Source of the DNA: Lepidostoma basale
Lineage: Eukaryota; Arthropoda; Insecta; Trichoptera; Lepidostomatidae
Length of the DNA stretch: 64,000 nucleotides
NCBI GenBank assembly: GCA_022606425.2
Contig: JAHDVF020000053.1
Location: 930,001 to 994,000, forward strand
Reading direction: 5' to 3'
The first letter of the stretch is position 1. The number at the start of each line of letters is the position of its first letter. The notes beneath the pieces are model-generated. The model saw nothing but the letters and a program-made list of their open reading frames with translations, did not search any database and was not told the DNA's origin. The translations under genes were made by a program, and so were the position numbers. Positions 55,120-64,000 of the stretch are shown one piece after another.

Positions 55120-55825
55120 GCCAAGGGGAAGATTGACAGATTAAAAGTGCTTAGCGAATGTATTCGCTTTATCTTTACCCTCAACCTTTCTATCCCCATG
55201 CATTATTGTATTTAATTGAAAAGTATGTTCGAGATATATTAAAATAAGAATAATATCATAAGATAACTTTTTTTAGTAAATGAAACCTTACGAATTGGAT
55301 AATTTTCAAAGAGACGTCATGGAAAGCTTTTAATAATTATTAATTTTAATTAATTTGATACGCTTACGTAAATATATCGTCATAATTACTAACCAACGTC
55401 GTTAAGTACCGAATTTTCAATAAACTTTGTCGACGCGTACGCCCTCTATTAAGTAATTTAATCTAACGGGTTCGACAAATATGTTTGCGTAAATTAAACG
55501 ATATCGGAAATGTGGAAGACCCAAAATTTTAATAAACTGAGGGTGTTATCTGCTCAATAAATCATTAACACATTAAAAATAATATTAAGTTTCGTCATCA
55601 TGTCCGAAATCACATTAACATTTTAATTTCTGGAGCAGAGATTTGAAGTGATGATATATACAGAAATAAAAATTATAATTGAAAAGATAATGATTAATGA
55701 TCAATCTTTAACATATGTATGTAAATTAATTCAATACAATATTTTATTTATTGATATCTGACCTTCATGGCAGAGTTTAATAGTCTATTAGTTACCCAAA
55801 TACAGAATTTCAACTTCCTACGTTA
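55120..55825. other. AT-rich stretch, nothing recognised
   Basis: Blank apart from TAATTA-type short repeats. Confidence 0.35.
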
Positions 55826-55831
55826 ATTCTA

Positions 55832-57547
55832 ACCCGTGCCGACTTGCCTCCAAAGTTTTAGAAAATAGCTGCTTTAAGTGTCTCTTAAATGTAGTTGTAG
55901 ATGATCACTTAAAACCATTATGTTCTATACATATTGATGAAAACAAATATTCATATATGCTTTTCTTGTTATTATCAAAAAAAGATCCAAATTTATATTT
56001 GATTACTTGAATATTTCCTCTTCAAAGTCTCTTTTTTTACAGTCTGGGTAAATTTTTCTATGTTCTTGCACACAACATAATATGAACTGCTTATGTGCTT
56101 CATCTGCGGTAGTTAAGCCATGAAAGTCTGTCATTATATTAACAGCTGTTTCAACTGTGTCATTAACTGCTTTTGAGCTAGTTACCTTATTTTTAGCTTC
56201 CACAAACGCCGCGCTGTCATTCTATGAAGATACAATTTCTTGAAAAAAACTACTATCAAGTTTCAGTCGTGAAAATAAATCTTTACTCTTGACAGAAACA
56301 AAATCACTCAAAGATTTCCATAAAACAAGATAATAAATACTTGTAGTACCAATAAATGAAACAAATAAGTTCTAAATTTAATACCAGATTAAACACTACT
56401 TACGTACCATGTAGAGAGTCAGACATCTGTTCCTTCTATGGAACATATCTCTTTCCCGAATCACCAAAAGTTTCTTTTTGTAAGTTTTCTACAATGTTTC
56501 CTTTGGTCTGCTCATCAACGTTGTCATCAAAAATTAAAAGGACGGCTATTTTCTCTGACAAGTACCACAAATGTTGACTGAACTTGTTTAAAGCCGCTTT
56601 GGAAATTGTCAACTTCTTCGTAATCTTTTAAGGTCTTTAAAAAAACAAAAATCTTGATTTGGAGCTTTTATTCAAGCCAGGGCTTCACATAAACTGCCAC
56701 AATAAATAAACAAACTCTCGTAAAGCTTGTTTGTCCTTAGCGCATATTTTAAACTGGGACTGCATCAAACGTATGTTTAAGAAGTAAATAGCTCTTGCCA
56801 TCCATCGTGCTTGGCATTAGGCCAACAGGTCTGATTTTTATTTTATTTTCATTGCCTCTACCCAGAAAAACAATAGCAAGCTCAATGAGTTTGTTATAAT
56901 CATCTCGTACAATCCGTTTTGCAATTCAAACGTCATGAGTTCGTAAATATGATGGCGGCAAGCAAAGAGTAACAAATCTCTTTCTAGTTTTTGCACACAG
57001 GCTCCGTTCAAGCATTCTGTATAAGATGATGTCGTATCATAGCACATTCTAGAGCATCGGCGTGTGCGATATCGAATAAATTATCTAATTCAAGTTGAAA
57101 GTTCCCTTCGCGGCGCCAATGTTAGTCCTGAATCTTCTTGCTATTTTTTGCAGTTCTCGTCAGACCTGATAAAGATCCACTAACTTCTTAACATAATTAA
57201 AAACAGCTCTGGTAGGTATTCTAGCTTTTTTTCAGAATATATTGCACTTCAGAATGATAAGTATTTGGGCTTTCATTAACAGTCAAATTAACTTCACGTA
57301 TTTTGAAAAATATAACTGCGAGAACTTGACGATTAGATGGTGGTTTACACTTGTAATTTGGTGATTTACTTCACCAACCAAGAAAATACTTTTTTAATTG
57401 CTTCTTAGTTTTACTAACATCTTCGAAATATAAAACAATCTGTACTTACTTCCCGCAAGCCGAGACAAAATGATAATAACAACGACAACCCGCCGCTTCT
57501 GTGAGGCAATTTGTATGGGACATCTTTGCGCGCAAGTCGGCACGGGT
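55832..57547 (-). mobile_element. Decayed DNA transposon of unassigned superfamily
   Basis: ACCCGTGCCGACTTGC at 55832 and its complement ending at 57547 are perfect terminal inverted repeats of 16 bp, with TA on both sides. The minus strand encodes scattered conserved-looking segments: EVNLTVNES, GTNIGAAK, FDIAHADALE, CYDTTSSYTECLNGACVQKL, FACRHHIYEL, ADEAHKQFILCCVQEHRKIY. Stops break them. The DTTSS-GAC and ACRHHIYEL blocks look like part of a transposase-like protein seen widely in insects, but I cannot name the superfamily. Confidence 0.75.
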
Positions 57548-57619
57548 TACACTGTTCCGAATAAGGAAAAAATTTGCTTTCGGATGTTTTAGGCCCAAAT
57601 GAATAAAACAATGGCCTAT

Positions 57620-57705
57620 AAAACTCCTAGAAGACAGACGTTTCCACTCATATTAATTATTTAATATGGAGATTTACATCATTGTTCAAGAAACAATAAA
57701 TAAAA
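57620..57705. repeat. HF-A outer arm fragment
   Basis: AACTCCTAGAAGACAGACGTTTCC, TATTAATTATTTAATATGGAG and TTCAAGAAACAATAAAT match the outer right flank of HF-A. The ribozyme-like part is missing. Confidence 0.5.
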
Positions 57706-58855
57706 TAAAATGATAATAAACTATTCTAAACACTATTATATTACTATCATTGATTTTGTGAGTTTTTCTGTAATAATTATTTTATATACATGTTCAGTTT
57801 ATATATCGTTGTGTATAAAAATAAATAATTTTAAAATTTTGTTTAATTAAGTCCTTTTCCATAATATTTTTCGAAATAAAAAAAAAACAACGTAATTTTA
57901 TGAAATTATACTTCTTTTGGCGCGTTAAGTAGACGGTAAAATTGAGAGCTGCGCTATCCTTGTTACGAAAGTGCGACTTGATGAAGTTAGACATCAATGA
58001 AAAATAACGGCCGGACATTTCGCGTTTATGATTTACGGAAACATTTGCTTAAACGAGAAATGAATGAAGAAGAATAATGGTTCCAACGAATGTAAAAACA
58101 ACATAAATGTCAACGTAAAAACCTTTGAATAAGGGGATAAAATATGTACCAAATATAACAATATTTCGATTATAAGTGATACAAATCACCATTTTTGAAG
58201 ATACATGATGAAGTCAGCCATCTATGATAAATAATTATTTTATATTACCCGCAAAATTTAGTGAAAAAAATATCAATGCAAAAGCTTGTGTTTAAAAGCA
58301 TTTAAAAATATATATTTATTTTTCTACGAAAAAAAGCATTACTTATTTTTCTTACGTCTGTACACAATTGAACATTCTTTTTTTTTAAATAAATTTCAAC
58401 CCCGAAATAAATAATTATGTGTGCACCGAGTTTATCGTTTTCAGAAGGATTATTTAATGTATACATACTTCTTCAATTGTATTTATGAAGCCGTTACAAT
58501 TGTTTTTCTGTTAAAGAGTCGGTAAAATATTAAGCTTGAAAAAATATGGTCTACACAGCATGTTATTATGAGAACAAATAAACATTTTAAATGTTTAATG
58601 ATTGTGAAAATATATTTTTTCTACGAAACAATTTATTTTGGATCTACCTTAGGTCACGAAATACTTGCGTTAATTCCGTATATATAATATTAAAAAAAAA
58701 TTATTTCTCCAGTCCAACAATAATCGTTAACAATATACTTTTTGAGAGATATTTTTCAGTACTAGGGATTCTTTTTTTTGAGATGCCACTTGAACCATTT
58801 TCTGTTTTTTGAGATGCCACTTGAACCTTTAATATGGTATTTTACCGTTGCTTTC
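57706..58855. other. AT-rich stretch, nothing recognised
   Basis: A short direct repeat (TTTTTTGAGATGCCACTTGAACC twice, 58772-58829) is the only structure seen. Confidence 0.4.
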
Positions 58856-58914
58856 CACAGGTTATTTGAACCCAATAACTGTATACATTTGTTTAGTTAT
58901 TGATTCTCATAACA

Positions 58915-59050
58915 TGTGTTAGATAGCTAATCTATCGGCATTTTTACTGTCACGTGAATTCTACCAGACCAAAGCATCATCGCCGGGAATCGAACACGGG
59001 ATTTACGATATGGCATCTTTCGCTTTTGCCACTCTGCTACGAAGTAGTGC
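58915..59050 (-). repeat. tRNA-related SINE (family S2), copy 3
   Basis: The plus strand shows the reverse of box B (GCCGGGAATCGAACACGGG), the GTCACGTGAATTCTACCAGAC block and TAGATAGCTAATCTATCGGC. It is one of at least three clear S2 copies. Confidence 0.7.
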
Positions 59051-59129
59051 CTCATTCTGATCCACATACTTGGGTACTCGTAAATAGCTATACGATTGAT
59101 TTTTGCTATATTTGATAATGCTTTTGCAT

Positions 59130-60495
59130 GACAATTTAAATATAATCACAGTCAATTTAATATAATAATACTTTAAAAACAAATGTTTGATTTCACACGA
59201 ATTGTTCAATATCGAATTTAATATCATTGTAAAAAAAAATATATATATATTTCATAAAGTGCTAGAAAATTTTTGTTAACAAATGTTGTAAAAAAAATTA
59301 TTGTGGCTAAATTGGTGCTATTATTAATTGTTGAGTCTTTTCATTACAAGTTCAAATAACTCCGGTTTTATTTGATGGACTCTTGATATTTGATATTGGC
59401 CCAGCAAGAGCTCTTATAATAGCTCTTACTCTAAATGGTTAGACTATAGATACTTAAGATAAGGGCTCGTGTAGACGTCTGTAAGTGTACGCAAACCAAA
59501 CTTGAAATACTGGAATAGAGTGCCTTCAAGTACTCGATAAAAATGAAGCATTCGGCTAAAAATGTGTGTGCCACATTAAAACAACGAAAAAAAAACTCAT
59601 GTCTTCTATACTCGCCTTCAATTTGTATTATGGATTCATATTTGAATAAGTATAACTCGATACTTATTTGGCAAAAGCTCCCAGATGCGTTTTTTTTAAA
59701 TTGAGTTAAATATACCATCAGTATTATTTTTGCAGACTTTATGTTTTGACAAAACGTTAGAGCTGTACTTTTTCATATTTTTTTTTTATGTACAATTGCA
59801 TTCAACCCCTTTTTTTTTTTTAAATATATACATATTTAAAAAATATTTACTGATATATCTTGTAGATAACGTTATGCTACGTAAATTGACATTTGAAATA
59901 AACAATTTGGAACAAAATAACATTTTTATAAATAATCAAAATAATGTAAAAATCTTATTTTTGCTCTCCTGTATAATTCATAAAATAGCAGTTTGGGCCT
60001 TGTGCCAAATAGGTACCGAACTGCACTTATTATTTTTACAACACGTTAAAATTTACATTGAATAAGTTTATATTTTAACCGATCCATGTCTGTGAAAAGT
60101 GTTGTAAAATACTAAAACAGATATGTTTCTTTTGAGTATGAAGTATTAATATTTTCATTAAGGAACACTTCTGTACCCTACCTAATTATGTAATCATCAT
60201 ATTATCAAATATCTCTCGGATGGTGATATTTAAGAAGTTTTTATTTATAGGTATCGGCGAACTAATATTTTTTAAAATTTGGTTAAAGTTTGTTGGTGAT
60301 ATTGAAGCATTTAACGGTGATTGTTGAAAAAATTATAATATATCAAGATTGAAAACTAATTTTTACATTTATTTCAATTATTTTATAGAATATTTTGGTC
60401 TTCCGAGAAGAGTCTCTCAGTGATATACGTCATACATGTGCTAACAAAACTTTAATTAATAAATTGAACTGTAATTGATAAATTGCTTTGCTTTT
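59130..60495. other. AT-rich stretch, nothing recognised
   Basis: TTTGATAATGCTTTTGCATG just before (59109-59128) may be an HF-A core remnant. Beyond it are only poly-T/A runs and motif-free frames. Confidence 0.35.
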
Positions 60496-60504
60496 ACCAT
60501 AATA

Positions 60505-61005
60505 CCATAAAGGAGTTCAAGTGCCAATTATTATGTATGGAAGTAAAGCTTGGAGTATGAGTATGAGTATGAGTCTGAGTATGAGTATGAGTCCTTTTGA
60601 GTATGAGTCTGTGAAAAGTGTTGTAAAATACAAATGAAATCACCAAGAATAATGTGCATGAAAACGATACATGATAGAATCCCGGACAATAAAACAATGC
60701 AGATAATTGTATCCTAAACAAAATTTAAAAAAAGATCACTTAGATAATTTGCACTTATGGAAAAAATGGATAATAGAAGAAGAGTAAAAATTGTATGCAA
60801 GCAGCGTGAATGGGAAAAGAAGCTGAGGTCGACTGAAAAAAACAAGGCAAAGCTAAATTAATTTATAACTAAAAGGCGGCATAATTCAAAGTAGAAAAAA
60901 TCGACGACCGTGCGTATTACGATGTATGAATTTGAGAAGGCTCGAGTGGTTTGTCAGGATAGATCAGTGTGGCGATCTATCTTCTCTGCCTACCCCTCGT
61001 TTTGT
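60505..61005 (+). pseudogene. LINE family T 3' end with a hexanucleotide expansion
   Basis: GVQVPIIMYGSKAWS is interrupted at 60556-60612 by GAGTATGAGTATGAGT-type repeats. The family then resumes (PRIMCMKTIHDRIPDN, and CQDRSVWRSIFSAYP at the end). The expansion begins inside the codons that normally encode the W-W/SWQK region. Confidence 0.7.
60556..60612 (+). repeat. GAGTAT hexanucleotide microsatellite
   Basis: About nine units of GAGTAT or GAGTCT lie inside a LINE fragment, so the repeat arose or was inserted after the LINE. Confidence 0.85.
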
Positions 61006-61009
61006 TTAT

Positions 61010-61450
61010 ACAATATATTCAATAGATTTGACATGACGTATTATATAAATCATAGTATAGTTAGAATGTATCACAAAAAAATTCGGGTTTATTAAAATAT
61101 TAATATTTTTTAATCATGATAGGTAATTTCAATCAAAATTATATCGAAAAAATTTAATTGAGAAATATAAGTAAATAAGTATTCTTTATTTTTTAAAACA
61201 TCAGTAAGCTTTTAGAGTGCGAAACCTTATACCAAAGTATCTGTAACATTAAACAGGTTTTGGTATTATATTTCCTGGATAAATAAACAAAAAGATGAAA
61301 GCTTTGTACAATATAATATACATTTTATAAAGAATTCCACTTTTAAAATTCACAAATATACTTAAAAAAACACCTTTATTAATTTGAACTTTTCAACATT
61401 ACATTGTTTTACTAAATAATTAAATTTTGTGTATATTTTCGTTTAACAGT
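61010..61450. other. AT-rich stretch, nothing recognised
   Basis: No frame or repeat assigned. Confidence 0.35.
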
Positions 61451-61690
61451 ATTATTTATTGTTTCTTGAACAATGATATAAAACTCCGTATTAAATATTA
61501 AATAAGAATGAAAACGTCTATTTTCTAGATGTTTTATTATAGTGTATTTTATGAGAATGACATGTTTCGCCTTACTAACGTTTTATCAAATGTTTGATGA
61601 TGGGTTATGCCGAAACGCGTCATTCTTATAAAACATAATAAAACATCCAGAAAACAAACGTTTTCATTCGTATTAATTAAAAGTACTACG
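61450..61690. repeat. HF-A foldback element, longest copy
   Basis: The left side starts with the outer flank TATTTATTGTTTCTTGAACAATG, then AAAACTCCGTATTAAATATT and AATGAAAACGTCTATTTTCT. The arms meet near 61595 and both hold GAAAC blocks (complement at 61564-61568; plus 61612-61616, where GTC is changed to CGTC). It is the best template for the HF-A consensus in this window. Confidence 0.75.
61556..61590 (-). ncRNA. Hammerhead-like motif, HF-A
   Basis: The minus strand reads TTGATAA, A, a partial stem (CGTTAGTAAGGC), GAAAC, AT, GTC. In other HF-A copies stem II is GCCTT-AGC-AAGGC. The left box has T at position 3 and A at position 8, which could pair with each other as the canonical C3-G8 do. 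Confidence 0.45.
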
Positions 61691-61943
61691 TTTATCTTTG
61701 GGAGAATTTTTTAAAATGTTTATTCGTCTTTTAATAAAGTCTTCGTGAGCTAATGGTGTGCTTAATGACATTAACGATACTATTCAAATCCGTGAGTAAA
61801 ATATGATAGCGGATTTTATGATCATTATATACATATATATGCATACTACAGTTCTTGACTTTGAATAATCTCTTCCTACAGAAAATATGATTAATTGCCA
61901 TTTATTGGGTTTTAATATCTTATACAGCATCAAAATATGTAGT

Positions 61944-62425
61944 AAATTTTTCTTCTTCTTCTTCTTCGTCAGCCTTCATCGGTCCACTGCTGGACATAAG
62001 CCTCCTCCCTTCCTTTCCACTCGTTTCTATTTTCTGCCAGCTTCAGCCACATTCCCCCCCCCCCCCACGGCAGCAATGTCATCGGTCCACCTTTTTTGCA
62101 GCCTGCCGACGCTTCTCCTATTTTCCCATGGTCTCCACCTTATTATTTTTTAGATCCATCTATCCTCACCTTGTCTCGCCACATGGCCCGGCCATTGCAC
62201 CTTCAGTCTCGCAAGTCGTTCCATGATGTCCGTTATTTTTGTTCGGGGTCTAATCTCCTCGTTTCTGATTTTGTCTCGGAGACTGACACCGAGCCTTTCC
62301 ATGGAACGCTGCGTGTCTCTTAATCTCTCTACATTTCTCCTGGTGAGGGTCATAGTCTCCATCTCATTAGTCATCACCGGCAGTATGCATGAATCATAGA
62401 CTTTTCTTTTTAGACGTATTGGAGT
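61944..62425 (-). pseudogene. LINE family R 3' end, copy 2
   Basis: The minus-strand frame reads TLTRRNVERLRDTQRSMERL, GVSLRDKIRNEEIRPRTK, ITDIMERLARLKVQWPGHVA, RQGEDRW. The tail is GAAG repeats (plus CTTCTTCTTCTTCG, 61951-61966). It matches 30662-31150 in sequence and layout. Confidence 0.78.
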
Positions 62426-62429
62426 TTCT

Positions 62430-62740
62430 TGTGTGTTTACTTAAGTGTTTGCTTCTCTATAAATCGTTTGAATAATGGTTCAGAGTTAACACAGGGAGAC
62501 TGTTATCTTGATTTCGAGTCTTTAGAGATGTAAATACTTAATTAATGTTGCTACTATCATAAAACAACACAAATCTAAATATTCAAATGTTTCAGTTGTT
62601 TGTAAGCTGATAATGATTTACACGCTATTTAATTTGTTATTAGGTGAGTCAAAGTATTTAAATTTTCACTTATATAACAAACATGTGTTCCTTTATCATA
62701 AGAGAAGGATAAAAAAAACTACGGGAGAATGTACTGTTTA
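62430..62740. other. AT-rich stretch, nothing recognised
   Basis: Blank. Confidence 0.35.
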
Positions 62741-62744
62741 TTGA

Positions 62745-62850
62745 ACAATGCCGCCTAACCCCATATTCGAAAACCCGAGTTCGATTCCCAGAGATGACAG
62801 TGTGACAATAAGCTTCCTATCACATATAATGTATCATGAAAATCAATAGT
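62745..62850 (+). repeat. tRNA-related SINE (family S2), decayed copy
   Basis: GAGTTCGATTCCCAGAGATG and CAGTGTGACAATAAG preserve box B and the following block. The rest is deleted. Confidence 0.5.
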
Positions 62851-63057
62851 TAAAAAGTTGAATACGGTTAGTGGGTTTAAATAAACTGATGTACACAAGC
62901 GTGTGGAAAGCAACGGGAAACTACATTAAAAAGACCCAATTGGTATCCCAAGAACCACCAAAGTTGTTAAAAAAAATCTTTGCTGTAAAAAATCCAAGGA
63001 TTGAGACTAGGGAAGAATCCGTATTAAATAATGAATATGTTTGTTTATACTCGTAAT

Positions 63058-63140
63058 AAATATAACAGTAATACTATTAATAATAATAATAATAATATTA
63101 ATAATCATAATAATAACAATTATTATTATTATTCCCTGTT
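63058..63140. repeat. AAT trinucleotide repeat
   Basis: Imperfect TAATAATAAT and ATTATTATT runs flank the LINE fragment on its right-hand copy at 63405-63510 as well. Confidence 0.8.
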
Positions 63141-63400
63141 CTCCGGCACTACAACCCTTGGTGGGTCTTAGCCTCCTTCAAGAAACGTTTCCATCCCGTC
63201 TTGCCTCTGGCCGCCACCTCCCAGTGTTGTTGCTCCAGGACCCAACAGTCTGCCACGTCACCATTCAAACATCGCAGTCTCGGTCTGCTGATGCTTCTTC
63301 GCACTACTGGATTGTCATACAACACTCTTTTGGGGAGCTCCAGATCCCCCATACAGTGCAAAAAGTGCCCTAGCCAACGCAGTCAGCTGTTAATCTTTAG
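63140..63400 (-). pseudogene. LINE C-terminal fragment (KEAKTHQGL type)
   Basis: The minus-strand frame reads HCMGDLELPKRVLYDNPVVR, RSISRPRLRCLNGDVADC, WVLEQQHWEVAARGKTGWKR, FLKEAKTHQGL. The GRPRLRW-D-V--D and W---A-DR--W----EA--H-GL layout is the C-terminus of an RTE-like LINE related to 1354-2472. It is followed by AAT repeats that may be its 3' tail. Confidence 0.72.
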
Positions 63401-63404
63401 AAAC

Positions 63405-63510
63405 TTGATTATTATTATTATTATTATTAGTATTATTGTTTTTACTAAAATAATAATAATAATAATAACAATAATAATATATTTTTATTTTTACTATTAT
63501 TATTATTACG
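63405..63510. repeat. ATT/AAT trinucleotide repeat
   Basis: Runs of ATTATT and AATAAT with interruptions lie at the left side of the preceding LINE fragment as read on its coding strand. Confidence 0.8.
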
Positions 63511-63514
63511 AGTT

Positions 63515-64000
63515 TTATTATTACAGTCATGTAAATAAACATATTATTTTTCGAAAAATAATATTCACGAACGGTTTCACCAAAGAATAAGTATATTTTT
63601 CTCTTTCATTTTATCATTTACATTCAATTTGTTCACCCTTAAATGTCTCCTTAAATTGTCAGATAAATTGACACTTAGTTATAAAAAATGTGATATTTAA
63701 ACAATACATGTAAACTGATGGTTAACACTTCAGATCTCTGACACAGTCCCAGTTATAATTTATCGAAATAGCTTTTTCTTCCGTCACGGAAAATCTATCA
63801 TCGTTTGCAAAACTAGGATCCAACGACGAACAAGATTTGGTCATAAATCTTTCACGGGTTTCTGTTGACTATCATTTTGTAATGATAATTGATAACACGA
63901 AATAACTTTGCCTTTGCCAAAATTGTTTAGTACTTCACAAATATTTTTTTATTTAAAAATATATGAAAGGCAAAAAAATATATAAAAGTTCTGAAGTATA
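63515..64000. other. AT-rich stretch, nothing recognised
   Basis: No frame or repeat assigned. Confidence 0.35.

Noticed and set aside
55832..57547. hAT or Tc1/mariner identity for the TIR element
   Set aside because: No DDE-type blocks of either family were visible and the TIR sequence is unlike those I know; left unassigned.

Overview
The window looks like a repeat-rich, AT-rich intergenic stretch of an animal nuclear genome, most likely an arthropod and probably an insect. The evidence is mariner elements, several RTE/BovB-like and Jockey/CR1-like LINE fragments, tRNA-derived SINEs, a Helitron remnant and a Ty3/gypsy LTR retrotransposon. I found no convincing host protein-coding gene, rRNA or genuine tRNA gene. 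The only long intact reading frame belongs to the LTR element.

Layout. 1-2.5 kb: three 5'-truncated LINE pieces and a foldback repeat. 2.5-9 kb: unassigned AT-rich DNA with foldback repeats (one at 5.0-5.35 kb carries a SINE in its loop, one at 7538-7720 sits inside a LINE), a LINE end with a GATTT tail, and a hairpin with 83-bp arms at 8084-8364. 9.2-10.25 kb: LINE ends and a SINE. 10254-23097: a complete Gypsy element on the minus strand. It has 1714-bp LTRs that look identical, GGCT target duplications, a tRNA-His primer site, one 1459-codon gag-pol frame, a very long 5' leader and no env. 23.4-31.2 kb: a short terminal-inverted-repeat element, LINE 3' ends, a SINE and long blank stretches. 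31.5-36.1 kb: a mariner nested in a foldback element, a TATC microsatellite and a Helitron-like remnant. 36-46 kb: most of the foldback families, a Jockey-like LINE end and a second mariner. 46-55 kb: LINE debris and a 691-bp deleted mariner. 55.8-57.5 kb: a decayed DNA transposon of a family I cannot assign. 57.6-64 kb: blanks, SINEs, LINE ends and trinucleotide repeats.

The most interesting pattern is that many unrelated-looking palindromic repeats (here called HF-A to HF-H) share one internal layout: CTGANGA-like box, one extra nucleotide, a 4-6 bp stem-loop, GAAAC, 2-4 nt, then NUH, often closed by an outer stem. This is the layout of a minimal type I hammerhead ribozyme, as known from Penelope-like elements and animal retrozymes. 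Two of these elements are flanked by apparent 12-bp and 15-bp target duplications and one by 9 bp, which fits retrotransposition better than DNA transposition. Many copies have damaged cores, so activity is a prediction for only a few.

The second unusual feature is that the Gypsy LTR carries two extra copies of its own tRNA-His primer-binding junction, spaced 57-60 bp apart, at its U5 end.

All family calls rest on reading motifs by eye. No database or alignment was run. LINE clade names are approximate.
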